From Daejeonella oryzae DSM 19973 (lineage in GTDB: Bacteria; Bacteroidota; Bacteroidia; Sphingobacteriales; Sphingobacteriaceae): DNA of 64,000 bases. Every line of letters begins with the position of its first letter. The stretch's first letter is position 1. The notes beneath the pieces were generated by a model, which searched no databases, was not told where the DNA came from, and saw only the letters and a program-made list of their open reading frames with translations. A program made the position numbers and the translations under genes. Below are positions 1 through 10,931 of this stretch, piece after piece. The stretch spans positions 186,001 to 250,000 of the forward strand of contig NZ_KE383964.1 of NCBI RefSeq assembly GCF_000422945.1, written 5' to 3'.

Positions 1-1
1 T

Positions 2-2566
2 ATTGCTTCACCTGAGCAATTGTTACAAGGTAGAGTGGCGGGTGTTCAGGTAACGCCGGCAAGTGGTGAACCCGGATCCGGAGCGACTATTAATATACGT
101 GGAACCAGCTCTATTCGTGCGGGAAATGGTCCATTGTATGTTGTGGATGGGGTTCCTTTAGATGGTGGTGGTACATCCGGCGGACTAGATGCTGGTGCGG
201 GTACTTCTTCAGCAAGAAATCCTTTGTCATTTATTAATCCTAGTGATATTGAGAATATCAGTATTTTGAAAGATGCGTCAGCATCTGCTATTTACGGATC
301 AAGGGGAGCTAACGGGGTAGTGTTAATTACTACCCGAAAAGGCTCGTCTTCTCAGGGAATTCAATTTGGGGCAAATACCAGTATTTCAACAGTAGCCAAA
401 AGATACGACTTATTAAATGCGGGTCAGTTCTTACCTGCAGTAGCTGCTACTGGCGCAGATGCAACTGCTGTTAATTTTGGTGGTGAAACAAACTGGCAGG
501 ATGAAATTTTCAGAACAGGAGTTTCCCAGAATTATAATTTAGGATTCGGAGGTGCAAAAGGTGCCTCATCATATCGTGCCTCTTTTAGCTATGATAATCA
601 AAACGGAACAATTAAAAATTCCGGGTTACAGCGTTTGACAGGACGTTTAAATGCCTCTCAGATGTTATTAAGCGATAAAATTAAGTTAGATCTCCAGTTT
701 ACTGCATCTAATATCAAAAATGATTTTGCTCCTATATCAGACAATGCAGGTTTTGAAGGTAGTTTAATTGGTGCAGTTCTTCAGGCTAATCCAACAGTAC
801 CTGTCAGAAATCCGAACGGAACCTTCTTCGATACAAAAGCCGGAGGTTTCAGAAATCCGGTTGCTATGCTTGAATTGATTGACGATACGGATAATATAAA
901 CAGATACCTTGGTAATTTTAGTGCCTCTTATACTTTTGTGAAAAATCTTACTTATAAAGGTACAATTGGTATTGATGAATCAAAAGCCGTAAGAACAACC
1001 TACCTTGATCCAAACCTCACCGGATATACTGGTGGTCAGAATATTAGAGGAATAAATATTAATCAGGTTACAGGTAACGGACGCGGAATTGTTCAAAATT
1101 TGCAACTTTCCTCTTACATTACAGAGCACACACTAAACTATGATAAGCAATTAAGTAATAGCAGTTCTTTAAATATTTTAGGAGGATTTTCTTATCAGCA
1201 ATTCAAAACTAATCCATTAAATGAAGTAGCGTATACGACTTCAACTCCCAATGTATTAGTTAAGGATATGAATTCTTTTACGAACAGATTGCCACTTTTC
1301 GGAGATAGCACCAAATCAGAGTTGCAATCTTTCTTCGGACGTGCTAACTACAATCTGAACGATAAGTATTTATTTACAGCAACTGTACGTACGGATGGTT
1401 CCTCTAAATTTGGAGAAAATAATAAATACGCCACTTTTCCAGCATTCGCTGTTAAATGGAAAATTATGAATGAAAGTTTTGCACCAAAAGAATCTTTTGA
1501 TGATCTGAGCCTTCGATTAAATTTTGGTATAACCGGTAACCAGGAATTTCCTGCATATGCTTCATTAGCTATTAAACAAGCTAATTTTAACGGTAGTTCT
1601 AATACTATAACCGCTGCCAGTCCTGATTTGAAATGGGAAACTACTACTCAGTATGGTGCGGGTATAGATTTCGCCATTTTGAAAAACAAATTGTCTGGAA
1701 CTCTGGATTATTTTAATAAATCAACAGAAGATCTATTATTCCTACAGGATTATGCACAGCCTGCAGCAATCCCCAGAAGATGGGTAAACTTACCTGGTAA
1801 AGTAATTAACTCAGGTCTGGAACTTGGTTTGAATCTTGATGCTGTAAGAAATTCCGGTTTCTCATGGGAAGTAATGTATAACATGACGATTCTTAAAAAC
1901 GAAGTAAAAGACTTTGGTAATAGAAACGTGATCACGGGTAATATCGACGGACAGGGATTATCTGGTGCATATGCGCAGATAATCACAAACGGTCAGCCTC
2001 TTGCTTCCTTTAATGTTCCAATTTTTGGTGGATATGATGCAAATGGATTAGGAATCTATCCAAATGCTGATGCTGGTACAATTCTTGGAAGTGCAATTCC
2101 TACGTTTACCGCTGGTTTAACCAATAATTTTAGTTTTGGCAAGTTTACTGCAAGCATTTTCCTGAATGCTGCCACAGGATTTTACATTTACAACAACACA
2201 GCCAATGCTTATTTTCTTAAGGGAAATTTAGTAACCGGTAGAAATGTCACTACTGAAGTTGCAAATAGTAATGAGAATCCACTTAACTCGGGTGAAGTTT
2301 CATCACGATTTCTGGAAAAAGGCGACTTTTTAAGACTGTCTAATGCAAACCTTGGATATACTTTTGACGTAACTAATATGAAGACAATTAAAAGTTTACG
2401 TCTTTCTTTGTCAGGTCAGAATTTATTCCTGATTACCAATTATTCAGGTATAGATCCGGAAATTAACACGAATAAGCAAAGAAACGGAGTGCCTTCACGA
2501 GGAATTGACTATACCGCATATCCAAGCGCTCGTACATTTACTCTTGGTTTAAATGCAGGCTTTTAA
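2..2566 (+). CDS. SusC/RagA TonB-linked outer-membrane protein, 5' truncated by window
   Basis: This is the C-terminal part of a SusC/RagA-family TonB-dependent outer-membrane transporter. The reading frame is open from base 2, so the signal peptide, carboxypeptidase-like domain and TonB box lie outside the window; the TTG at 20 is internal. The first ~100 visible residues are the end of the plug, with the family's [17 protein letters not shown] and [14 protein letters not shown] motifs. The rest is a long beta-barrel with alternating aromatic strands that ends in FTLGLNAGF, the usual terminal aromatic residue. A susD gene follows 18 bp downstream, so this is a SusCD importer, expected to take up an oligomer or glycan bound at the cell surface. 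The substrate cannot be read from the sequence. Downstream neighbours are VCBS/ASPIC lipoproteins rather than polysaccharide lyases or a GH battery. Confidence 0.95.
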   Translation: MASPEQLLQGRVAGVQVTPASGEPGSGATINIRGTSSIRAGNGPLYVVDGVPLDGGGTSGGLDAGAGTSSARNPLSFINPSDIENISILKDASASAIYGSRGANGVVLITTRKGSSSQGIQFGANTSISTVAKRYDLLNAGQFLPAVAATGADATAVNFGGETNWQDEIFRTGVSQNYNLGFGGAKGASSYRASFSYDNQNGTIKNSGLQRLTGRLNASQMLLSDKIKLDLQFTASNIKNDFAPISDNAGFEGSLIGAVLQANPTVPVRNPNGTFFDTKAGGFRNPVAMLELIDDTDNINRYLGNFSASYTFVKNLTYKGTIGIDESKAVRTTYLDPNLTGYTGGQNIRGININQVTGNGRGIVQNLQLSSYITEHTLNYDKQLSNSSSLNILGGFSYQQFKTNPLNEVAYTTSTPNVLVKDMNSFTNRLPLFGDSTKSELQSFFGRANYNLNDKYLFTATVRTDGSSKFGENNKYATFPAFAVKWKIMNESFAPKESFDDLSLRLNFGITGNQEFPAYASLAIKQANFNGSSNTITAASPDLKWETTTQYGAGIDFAILKNKLSGTLDYFNKSTEDLLFLQDYAQPAAIPRRWVNLPGKVINSGLELGLNLDAVRNSGFSWEVMYNMTILKNEVKDFGNRNVITGNIDGQGLSGAYAQIITNGQPLASFNVPIFGGYDANGLGIYPNADAGTILGSAIPTFTAGLTNNFSFGKFTASIFLNAATGFYIYNNTANAYFLKGNLVTGRNVTTEVANSNENPLNSGEVSSRFLEKGDFLRLSNANLGYTFDVTNMKTIKSLRLSLSGQNLFLITNYSGIDPEINTNKQRNGVPSRGIDYTAYPSARTFTLGLNAGF

Positions 2567-2584
2567 TATTAAAGGATAAAGAAA

Positions 2585-4129
2585 ATGAAAAAGATAATCA
2601 CAAAAATTTCTGCTTTGGCCGGTATAGCTTTAGTCCTGTCTGCCGCTAGTTGCACGAAGCTGGATGAAGAAACCTTTGGGTCAAGATCTATTGATGAAGG
2701 TGGTGCTGCTACAGCAGCAAGTTTACAGGGCGTTTATGACCAATTGAATGGTCAAACAGATCAGGCGAACACATATGCTTTACAGGAACATTCCACTGAT
2801 GAAATGATGGGACCAACCCGTGGAACTGACTGGGGTGATTTTGGTACCTGGCGCAAGTTACATCAGCATACCTGGGATCCTTCGCATAATCAAATTAATG
2901 ATACCTGGGATCAGTTAAATACAGGAGTTTACCGGGCAACACAAGTTGTTGATGGGGCTACAGATGTTTCTATAAAAGCTCAGGCAAGTTTTTTAAGAGC
3001 CTGGTTTATGTTTCAGGTAACTGATCTTTTTGGTCAGCAACCATACAGAGATCCTAAAAGCGCTCCAGATGAAAATCCTGAGGTTAAGACCCGTACAGAA
3101 GCTACCGACTTTATAATTAAAGATTTAGAGTTTGCTGAAGCCAACTTAGGAACAGCTACTCTCGGAAAGGCGAGTAAAGCAGCAGCTCAGGCGCTTTTAG
3201 CAAAAGTTTATCTGAATAGAGCAGTGTATAATGCTGCTACAGTAGGCGGACCTTTTACATTTGCTAAAGCAGATATGGATAAGGTGATTGAGTATGCTAA
3301 TAAAATTACTGCCGCAGGAAGCTTTCAATTAGCCAGTTCAGGAAAATATTTTGATAATTTTTCATGGGATAACGCAACCTTATCAAAAGAAATAATTTTT
3401 GGTATTGAGAATACAGATGTTCAAGCACCAGGTACTACAAGAAATCGTTGGAGAATGGGACTGCACTATAATCAAACGCCTGACGGATGGAATGGATTTA
3501 CCACTTTAGCTGATTTTTATAAATCATTCGAAGCAGGTGATGAGCGTAGAGGGGGAGATTATCCTGGATTAACTGATAAAATTGGATTAAAGACTGGTTT
3601 TTTAATTGGTCAGCAATTTGGTCCGGGTAATGTAGCTTTGAAACAAAGAGGCGGACAACCATTAGTATTTACTGAAAATGTGAATATTAATTTCTCTACA
3701 GAAGCCCAGGGTATCAGGGTTATCAAATACTTTCCAAAGCCAACCGCAGATAATAAAGTTAATGATGACCAAGCAGGTAATGATTATATTTTCCTGAGAT
3801 ATGCAGATGTTATGCTTATGAAAGCAGAGGCAATTTTAAGAGGCGGAACAGATCCAAACGGTCAGACAGCGCTTGCAATTGTAAATGCTATTCGTACGCC
3901 GCGTGGAGCTACTGCATTAACTTCAGTTGACGAAGCCACTTTACTTGCTGAAAGAGGTCGTGAGTTATATTATGAAGGCTGGAGAAGAAATGATCAGATA
4001 CGTTTCGGAACATTTAATAATCCGGTTGATCAGCGTCCAAATGCCTCTGATAAAACACGGACTTTGTATCCAATTCCACAGCGTGCAGTTGATACAAATC
4101 CTAACTTGAAACAAAATCCTGGATATTAA
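2585..4129 (+). CDS. SusD/RagB-family surface lipoprotein
   Basis: This is a SusD-like lipoprotein, the surface lid and substrate-binding partner of the preceding SusC. The N-terminus has a signal peptide with lipobox SAASC, giving lipidated Cys23. The N-terminal TPR-like part contains the family patterns FLRAWFMFQVTDLFG (near residue 138) and AAAQALLAKVYLN (near 200). The C-terminal part has YIFLRYADVMLMKAEA and ERGRELYYEGWRRNDQIRFG, followed by the typical ending YPIPQRAVDTNPNLKQNPGY. At 514 residues it has normal family length. It starts 18 bp after the susC stop and is followed by a terminator-like hairpin at 4168, so the first transcript probably stops, or is attenuated, there before the two large lipoprotein genes. 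Confidence 0.95.
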   Translation: MKKIITKISALAGIALVLSAASCTKLDEETFGSRSIDEGGAATAASLQGVYDQLNGQTDQANTYALQEHSTDEMMGPTRGTDWGDFGTWRKLHQHTWDPSHNQINDTWDQLNTGVYRATQVVDGATDVSIKAQASFLRAWFMFQVTDLFGQQPYRDPKSAPDENPEVKTRTEATDFIIKDLEFAEANLGTATLGKASKAAAQALLAKVYLNRAVYNAATVGGPFTFAKADMDKVIEYANKITAAGSFQLASSGKYFDNFSWDNATLSKEIIFGIENTDVQAPGTTRNRWRMGLHYNQTPDGWNGFTTLADFYKSFEAGDERRGGDYPGLTDKIGLKTGFLIGQQFGPGNVALKQRGGQPLVFTENVNINFSTEAQGIRVIKYFPKPTADNKVNDDQAGNDYIFLRYADVMLMKAEAILRGGTDPNGQTALAIVNAIRTPRGATALTSVDEATLLAERGRELYYEGWRRNDQIRFGTFNNPVDQRPNASDKTRTLYPIPQRAVDTNPNLKQNPGY

Positions 4130-4167
4130 TTTCTGATTTATTTAAGTTTATAATATTTATATTTAAA

Positions 4168-4200
4168 ATGTAGCGGGATTTATCTCGCTACATTTGTTTT
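4168..4200 (+). terminator. Rho-independent terminator after susD
   Basis: An 11-bp stem (4168-4178 with 4183-4193, one G-U pair) and TTTA loop is followed by TTGTTTT. It separates susD from the first VCBS/ASPIC gene, which begins 20 bp later, so read-through or a separate promoter must supply that gene. Confidence 0.7.
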
Positions 4201-4219
4201 AGGCCATTTTTAATAGCAG

Positions 4220-7200
4220 ATGTACAGAAACTTTTATTTTTTAAGCTTAATCCTACTAATATTATCAGGCTCCTGCACCCGTACTAATAAGGATCAATTA
4301 TTTACTCTTCAGGATAATAAATCTATAGGAATTGAATTTAGCAATCAGCTGAGCGATCGAACAGGTACCAATATATTTTCTTTCCGAAATTATTACAATG
4401 GGGGCGGAGTTGCCATAGGAGATGTTAATAATGATGGTTTAAATGATATATTTCTAACATCCAATCAGGAAGGGAACCAGCTTTTATTAAATAAAGGGAA
4501 TTGGCAGTTTGACAATGTTAGCGCAAAGGCAGGTGTAAAAGGCAGCAAATATTGGAGTACAGGAGTTACCATGGTAGATATAAATGCGGATGGATGGCTT
4601 GATATCTATGTTTGTAATAGTGGGAATGCTCAGGGAAACGAGACTGAGAATGAACTTTTTATAAATCAGCAAGACGGGAAATTTAAAGAAGAAGGAAAAA
4701 AGTATGGATTAGCTGATAGGGGGCTATCTACCCACGCTGTATTTTTTGATTATGATTTGGATGGCGATCTGGATTGTTATGTTCTAAATAATTCCTTCAG
4801 GCCTATCGGGAGTTTTGATTTTTCAAAAGATATCCGGAATGTAGTGGACGAACTTGGTGGTGACCGATTATATCAAAATAACAATGGATATTACAAAGAG
4901 GTAAATAAACTGGCTAATATTTACTCAAGTGATATTGGGTTTGGCCTTGGTGTTTCGGTTGTTGATATAAACCAGGATGGTTATCCGGATATTTACGTTT
5001 CCAATGATTTTTTTGAACGTGATTATCTATATATCAATCAGAAAAACGGAACTTTTAAAGAGAATATTCAGTCTATGACAGGACATTTAAGCCTTGCTTC
5101 TATGGGGTCTGATATTGCAGATATTAACAATGACGGCTTATTTGATATTTTTACAACAGAAATGCTTCCCGAAGGAGATCAGCGACTTAAATCAATGACT
5201 TCGTTTGAATCCTATGATGTTGGCCGGCTCAAACAACGCGACGGTTTTTATAATCAATACATGCAAAATTGTCTCCAGCTCAATAATGGCGACAGCACTT
5301 TTTCAGAAATCGGTTTTTATTCGGGGGTAGCGGCTACTGACTGGAGCTGGGGCGCTTTGTTTTTTGATATGAATAATGATGGATGGAAAGATATATTCGT
5401 TTCCAACGGAATTTATAAAGATTTAACCAATCAGGACTACATAGAGTTCCTTGCTAATAAGGAAAATATGGAGAAAATAGCTGCAGGTAAAAAATTCGAT
5501 CACAAGGATTTTACTGATAAAATGACCTCGACTCCTATTCCTAATTATGCATTTATCAATAATAAAAATTTAACATTTGGCAGTAAATCTTCTGAGCTTG
5601 GTTTAGACCAGCCTTCATTTAGCAACGGTGCCGCTTACGGGGATCTGGATAATGATGGAGATGATGATTTGGTGATCAATAATGTGAATATGCCGTTATT
5701 TGTTTACAAGAATAACGCTGAAAAATTAAACAACCATTCTATTCAGTTTAAGCTGCAGGGCGATAGATTAAATACCTATGCTGTGGGAAGTACTGTTAAA
5801 GTATTTACAGCAGGAAATTCTCTAATTTATTACCATCAGCCAGCCAGAGGTTTTCAGAGCAGTATTTCTCCAAATTTGATCACTGTTGGGCTTGGAAAAG
5901 AAAAAACGATTGATTCTGTACAGATAATCTGGCCGGATGGAAAGTATAAAACAATTAAAAATCTCAAAGCTGATTCGGTGTATAAATACAGTTATGAAAT
6001 TGATAACCAGCAATATGCCTTTAAAAGCAATAATCGAAAACCGTTCTTAAGCCAGAATACTTCCGAATTATTTGATAGCATACCAAGGCACATTGAAAAT
6101 GATTTTATAGATTTTGACAATGAGCGGTTAATGCTGCAAATGTTATCAACGGAAAATCCATATATGGCTAAAGGAGATTTAAATGCCGATGGTTTGGAAG
6201 ATTTCTATTTTAGTAATTCCCAGGATTCTGAGGCAGCCATCTATGTTCAACAATCCGGCGGACGATTTTTGAAATACATTCCGGATGATTTCAAAAAGCA
6301 TATTTACCTGGAAAATGCCGGTGCTGTTTTCGGAGATTTTGATAAAGATGGCGATGAAGATCTTATGTGCACATACGGTGGGAATCAGGAAGAAGCAGAC
6401 TCCAAAGTTTTATATCCCAGGTTCTATGAGAATGACGGGAGAGGAAAATTAAAGTGGAATTCTGAAAAATCCATTAAATTTTCAATCAATGCATCAGTAA
6501 TCATAAAATCTGATTTTGATGATGATGGAGATGATGATCTTCTTATTGGAGGCCGCAGCACCCCCGGGGTTTATGGAAGCGCTCCTAAATCTTATGTGCT
6601 CGAAAACGATGGCAGCGGAAATTTTAAAGATGTTTCATCCCTGGTTTTTGGTAAAAATCAGAATAATTTAGGAATGGTAACAGATGCTAAATGGGCAGAT
6701 CTGGATGGAAATGGTTCAGAGGATCTGGTTATAGCAGGTAACTGGATGGGAATACGGATTTTTATGAATACCAAAGGAAAGTTTAGTCCTGATAATTCTT
6801 TGTTAAAATTTAAAGGATGGTGGAGCAGTCTACAAATTTCTGATATCAACAAGGATGGAAAATTAGACATCCTTGCAGGCAATCTGGGGACTAACTCTAA
6901 GTTTAAAGCAACAGAAAAAGAGCCCTTACGCATATTTGTTAAAGATTTTGACAATAATGGAACGAAGGAATGCATCACTTCAATATATAAATCAGATCAT
7001 AAATCATACGTATTTCATCTCAAACCTGATCTGGTTGGCCAACTTCCTTCCCTTAAAAAGAGATTTTTACGATATGAAGATTATGCCGGTAAAACGTTTG
7101 ACGAGGTGTTTACTCCAGAATTGCTTAAAGGAGCGGAGTCTCATGAAATTAATTTTTTACAATCTGCAGTTTTTTTCAATAAAGGAAAAGGGAATTATGC

Positions 7201-7522
7201 GGTTAGTCCTTTTCCGGCAAGAGCTCAGTTTACATCTGTAAACAGTATTTTGGTGGATGACTTAAACCGAGATGGCAATACCGAAATTATCCTTACCGGA
7301 AACTTTTATGGGTTTAAGCCAGAGGTTGGCAGATTAGATGCCGGATACGGAGATGTTTTTACATTTAAAAATAACAAGTTCATTTTTGTTCAATCGGCCG
7401 AAAGCGGATTAAAGATCAATGGCCAGGTAAGGTCTTCAATAGTGATAAAAAATAAATCCGGAGAAAAATATTATTTGTTCGGAAGGAATAACGATAGTCT
7501 GCTAAGTTACCGCTTAAACTGA
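4220..7522 (+). CDS. FG-GAP/VCBS-repeat lipoprotein with ASPIC/UnbV domain (1)
   Basis: This is a predicted surface lipoprotein of 1100 residues with lipobox LSGSC (Cys19). I count about 14 Asp-rich Ca-binding loops of the form DxNxDGxxDI, for example DVNNDGLNDIF, DINQDGYPDIY and DFDDDGDDDLL. They lie in two blocks (roughly residues 60-500 and 640-1080), as expected of integrin-like FG-GAP/VCBS beta-propellers. Between them, at about residues 515-585, is an ASPIC/UnbV domain with a VGLG turn and an IIWPDG motif. Automatic pipelines sometimes call such proteins RNA-binding or CRTAC1-like; an extracytoplasmic adhesive or ligand-binding role is more likely given the lipobox. A paralogue of similar length and architecture lies 61 bp downstream, and the SusCD pair is just upstream. 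The ligand is unknown, and no catalytic motif is visible. Confidence 0.85.
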   Translation: MYRNFYFLSLILLILSGSCTRTNKDQLFTLQDNKSIGIEFSNQLSDRTGTNIFSFRNYYNGGGVAIGDVNNDGLNDIFLTSNQEGNQLLLNKGNWQFDNVSAKAGVKGSKYWSTGVTMVDINADGWLDIYVCNSGNAQGNETENELFINQQDGKFKEEGKKYGLADRGLSTHAVFFDYDLDGDLDCYVLNNSFRPIGSFDFSKDIRNVVDELGGDRLYQNNNGYYKEVNKLANIYSSDIGFGLGVSVVDINQDGYPDIYVSNDFFERDYLYINQKNGTFKENIQSMTGHLSLASMGSDIADINNDGLFDIFTTEMLPEGDQRLKSMTSFESYDVGRLKQRDGFYNQYMQNCLQLNNGDSTFSEIGFYSGVAATDWSWGALFFDMNNDGWKDIFVSNGIYKDLTNQDYIEFLANKENMEKIAAGKKFDHKDFTDKMTSTPIPNYAFINNKNLTFGSKSSELGLDQPSFSNGAAYGDLDNDGDDDLVINNVNMPLFVYKNNAEKLNNHSIQFKLQGDRLNTYAVGSTVKVFTAGNSLIYYHQPARGFQSSISPNLITVGLGKEKTIDSVQIIWPDGKYKTIKNLKADSVYKYSYEIDNQQYAFKSNNRKPFLSQNTSELFDSIPRHIENDFIDFDNERLMLQMLSTENPYMAKGDLNADGLEDFYFSNSQDSEAAIYVQQSGGRFLKYIPDDFKKHIYLENAGAVFGDFDKDGDEDLMCTYGGNQEEADSKVLYPRFYENDGRGKLKWNSEKSIKFSINASVIIKSDFDDDGDDDLLIGGRSTPGVYGSAPKSYVLENDGSGNFKDVSSLVFGKNQNNLGMVTDAKWADLDGNGSEDLVIAGNWMGIRIFMNTKGKFSPDNSLLKFKGWWSSLQISDINKDGKLDILAGNLGTNSKFKATEKEPLRIFVKDFDNNGTKECITSIYKSDHKSYVFHLKPDLVGQLPSLKKRFLRYEDYAGKTFDEVFTPELLKGAESHEINFLQSAVFFNKGKGNYAVSPFPARAQFTSVNSILVDDLNRDGNTEIILTGNFYGFKPEVGRLDAGYGDVFTFKNNKFIFVQSAESGLKINGQVRSSIVIKNKSGEKYYLFGRNNDSLLSYRLN

Positions 7523-7583
7523 ATTTCTGATATAACATGAACCACTTATACATTCAAACTTCGCAGCTCAAATCTATTTGTAG

Positions 7584-10500
7584 ATGAATTTCAGATCCTT
7601 TACACTCCTTATTTCCGCTTTGTTTCTCTTTTCCTGCAAAGAAAAAAACGTAGATAAACAGACATTTTCATTGCTTGATCCTTCAAAAAGCAACGTAAAT
7701 TTCATTAATACGATTACGGAAAGTGATTCTTTAAATATTCTGGATTATCTGTATTTCTACAATGGTGCGGGCCTGGCCTCAGCAGATTTTAATAATGACG
7801 GGCTGGAAGACCTTTATTTTATATCAAACCAGGAGAGCAACAAATTATATCTGAATAAAGGAAATCTGCAGTTTGAAGATATTACGGAGAAGTCGGGGGT
7901 TAGGGGTACGGGCGACTGGAAAACCGGTGTGACTATAGTCGATATTAACGGAGATGGTTTTAAAGATATTTATCTGTCTGTAGTTTCCGGATACAGAAAT
8001 TTTAAAGGCAAAAATCAGCTTTATATAAATAATGGCAACCTTACTTTTACAGAAAGTGCTGCAAAATACGGTATAGATTTCGCCGGACTTTCAACCCAGG
8101 CTTCTTTTTTTGATTATGATAAAGATGACGACCTGGATTTGTTTATTCTGACACATTCGGTGCATAGTAACGATACATATGGTGATTCTACTCAGCGATT
8201 TAAATACAGTCATGATGCCGGCGATCATCTCTTCAGAAATGACAATAACTCTTTTAAGGATGTTACTCAGGGCTCTGGAATTTATGCCGCACCCATTGGC
8301 TATGGCTTAGGTATTAGCATTGCAGATCTGAATAATGATGGCTGGGATGATATTTATATCAGCAATGATTTTTTTGAACAGGATTACTATTACATCAATC
8401 AGCAAAACGGGACTTTTAAGGAAAAATTAAAAGATGCATTCGGCCATACCAGCTTATTTTCGATGGGAAATACCATTAGCGATATGAATAAGGACGGGCA
8501 TTTGGACGTAATTTCTACTGATATGCTGCCTGAAGATATGAAGGTGCTTAAATCAACTATTAATGACGAGCCTCTGGATGTGTATAATCTGGAAGTGAAA
8601 AGTGGGTTTTATTATCAGTACTCCAAAAATTCGCTACAACTTAATGTGGGAAAAGGCGAGAAATTTGTTGATTTGGCTCTGTATTCGGGTATTTCCGCAA
8701 CAGACTGGACATGGTCTCCTCTGGCCCATGATTTTGATATGGATGGCAAAAAAGATCTGTTTTTCTCCAATGGAATTAAAAAAAGGCTAAATGATCTGGA
8801 TTATCTTAAATATTTGGGAGATCCTAATGTGGTAAAGGAATATAAAACCAACCGAGTTTTTGATCGTGATAATATTAACAGGATGCCGGACGGGAAAGTC
8901 CATAATTTCCTGTATAAGGGAGACAGTCTTCTCAAATTCAGAGATATATCTGTAAATAATGATATGATTAAGCCTTCTTCGTCTTCGGGAGCAATAATGG
9001 TTGATCTGGATAATGATGGCGATCTGGAAATTATCACAAATAATATAGATGAACCTGCTTTTATTTATCAAAATCTTACTATCCTAAAAGATCAGGGAAC
9101 AAAGCCTGAATTTTTAAAGTTGAAAGTTAAATACTCTAAAAATAACCCTGATGGAATTGGGACTAAGTTATTTTTGAAAACTAACCGCGGGGTTGATCAT
9201 CAGGAAGTACAAACCAGCAATGCCTTTCAGAGCAGCCATGACCTTAATCTTAATTTTACTTTTTCTACAGGAGAAAAGCCCCAAGAGCTGTTAGTAATCT
9301 GGCCTGATAATTCATGGCAAAGAATCAACAAATTTAATTCAGGCAAAGCTGAGGTTATAACTTATGACAGCCAGAAAATTAATCGTTCAGCAGACGTGTC
9401 TAATCTAATCGATTCTTTTATCAAAGAGCATAAGCAATTTGATAGTAAAAGGGTGGAGGCAAGTCTTTTAACAACGGTTTCTACAAATGAAACCCCCGAT
9501 TTTAACTACAATTCCTTAATTCCGCATGCTTATCTTCCAAAGACGCCGCCTTTGGCAATAAGTGATTTAAACGCTGATGGTCAGGATGATGTGTATGTTG
9601 GAGGAATTTCAGGACAGGAAAAGTATCTGATGATCAGTTCGCCTGACGGAAAATTTAAGAAAGTACAAATTCCGGCATTTGCCCGCTTTTTAGACTATTC
9701 CGATTCAGAGGCTCAGTGGGCCGATCTGGATAATGATGGGGATATGGATCTGGTGGTCCAAAGCGCCAATCATCCTTTTTCAGACCGGGATAAAATTCAG
9801 CCTGCCAGAGTATATATCAATCAGGGAAATTTAAAATTTGAATATAAATCTTTGCCGAAATTAGAAACTCAGACCTCAAAAATATGCCTGTTGGATTTTA
9901 ATGGTGATGGTTTAAGAGATATATTTTTAAGCGGTGCAATATCTTACAGAAATTATACAGAAGATTTGCCTTCTGCATTGTTTTTAAACTCCGGTAAAGG
10001 AAACTTCAGACCTGCATCTCAGAAACAATACGCTGATCTTTTAACTGTTCCGTATATCCGGAATATTATTGTTGCAGATGTAAATGGCGATGGGAGAGAA
10101 GACCTGATCATGGCCGCAGAATGGAAACCGTTGCAAGTTTTTCTGAATAAAGCCGGAAAATTTGAAAAATGGTCTTCGCCACTATTGGATAAAATGCAGG
10201 GCTGGTGGCAGAATGTAATGGTTACCGATCTAAACTCAGATGGTAAGCCTGATCTTATTGCCGGTAACTGGGGCTTAAACAATAAATATAATGTCACTGA
10301 AGCCACACCTTTAATAGCTTACAATAGTGATTTGGATCAATCGGGTAAGAATGATTTGATTCTTTCGTACAGTTACAAGGAGAAATATTATCCTTTCAGA
10401 CCTAAAAATGACCTCGAGCAGGAGCTTCCGTATCTTAAAAAAGAATGGCTTAGTTACCAGAAAATGGCTGATAAAACCACGGAAGAAATTTTTAAAGGCA

Positions 10501-10928
10501 GGCTTGATAATATAGTAAAACTAAGGGCTGATAACTTTAACAGTATATTTATTAGTGATTTGATGCACGCAGAAAAGGCGGTTAATCTCCCATATTTATA
10601 TCAGCAGGCACCTATACGCCATATTTTACCGGACGGAAATAAATCTCAAAATAAGGTTGTAATTAGTGGTAATTTTTCTGGGGTAATTCCTTACGAGGGA
10701 AAATATGATGCTTTAGGCATAGCCACATTAGAGTTAAATAAAGCCAAAAATCAGTTTTTAAGTCCACAATACTGGGTTAATCCTTCAATAAATTTTGAAG
10801 AAATTGAATTTATTAAGCCGTTTAAAAACAACAGTAAATTTAACTGGTTAATGATGACCTATGACGGAAAAGTATTTATGGTATCAGATAGAAGCGTGAA
10901 ACCCAAAGTAATTGCTTCCCTCAAATAG
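7584..10928 (+). CDS. FG-GAP/VCBS-repeat lipoprotein with ASPIC/UnbV domain (2)
   Basis: This is a second member of the same family, 1114 residues, with a signal peptide and lipobox LFLFSC (Cys18). About 13 DxNxDG-type loops are visible (DFNNDGLEDLY, DINGDGFKDIY, DLDNDGDMDLV, DVNGDGREDLI and others) in an N-terminal and a C-terminal propeller-like block. The ASPIC/UnbV-like middle domain lies near residues 513-585 and carries an IWPDNSW motif in place of the usual WPDG. Order and spacing of motifs match the upstream paralogue, so the pair probably arose by tandem duplication and then diverged. The gene ends 3 bp from the convergent 10932-11882 gene, with no obvious terminator between them. 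Function is unknown; surface binding of a SusCD substrate is an inference from context. Confidence 0.85.
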   Translation: MNFRSFTLLISALFLFSCKEKNVDKQTFSLLDPSKSNVNFINTITESDSLNILDYLYFYNGAGLASADFNNDGLEDLYFISNQESNKLYLNKGNLQFEDITEKSGVRGTGDWKTGVTIVDINGDGFKDIYLSVVSGYRNFKGKNQLYINNGNLTFTESAAKYGIDFAGLSTQASFFDYDKDDDLDLFILTHSVHSNDTYGDSTQRFKYSHDAGDHLFRNDNNSFKDVTQGSGIYAAPIGYGLGISIADLNNDGWDDIYISNDFFEQDYYYINQQNGTFKEKLKDAFGHTSLFSMGNTISDMNKDGHLDVISTDMLPEDMKVLKSTINDEPLDVYNLEVKSGFYYQYSKNSLQLNVGKGEKFVDLALYSGISATDWTWSPLAHDFDMDGKKDLFFSNGIKKRLNDLDYLKYLGDPNVVKEYKTNRVFDRDNINRMPDGKVHNFLYKGDSLLKFRDISVNNDMIKPSSSSGAIMVDLDNDGDLEIITNNIDEPAFIYQNLTILKDQGTKPEFLKLKVKYSKNNPDGIGTKLFLKTNRGVDHQEVQTSNAFQSSHDLNLNFTFSTGEKPQELLVIWPDNSWQRINKFNSGKAEVITYDSQKINRSADVSNLIDSFIKEHKQFDSKRVEASLLTTVSTNETPDFNYNSLIPHAYLPKTPPLAISDLNADGQDDVYVGGISGQEKYLMISSPDGKFKKVQIPAFARFLDYSDSEAQWADLDNDGDMDLVVQSANHPFSDRDKIQPARVYINQGNLKFEYKSLPKLETQTSKICLLDFNGDGLRDIFLSGAISYRNYTEDLPSALFLNSGKGNFRPASQKQYADLLTVPYIRNIIVADVNGDGREDLIMAAEWKPLQVFLNKAGKFEKWSSPLLDKMQGWWQNVMVTDLNSDGKPDLIAGNWGLNNKYNVTEATPLIAYNSDLDQSGKNDLILSYSYKEKYYPFRPKNDLEQELPYLKKEWLSYQKMADKTTEEIFKGRLDNIVKLRADNFNSIFISDLMHAEKAVNLPYLYQQAPIRHILPDGNKSQNKVVISGNFSGVIPYEGKYDALGIATLELNKAKNQFLSPQYWVNPSINFEEIEFIKPFKNNSKFNWLMMTYDGKVFMVSDRSVKPKVIASLK

Positions 10929-10931
10929 ATT

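Noticed and set aside
8787-9071. Antisense open frames inside the VCBS gene (also similar ones inside susC, susD, gdhA and others)
   Set aside because: They mirror repeated Asp/Asn codons of the sense gene and have no independent coding character.
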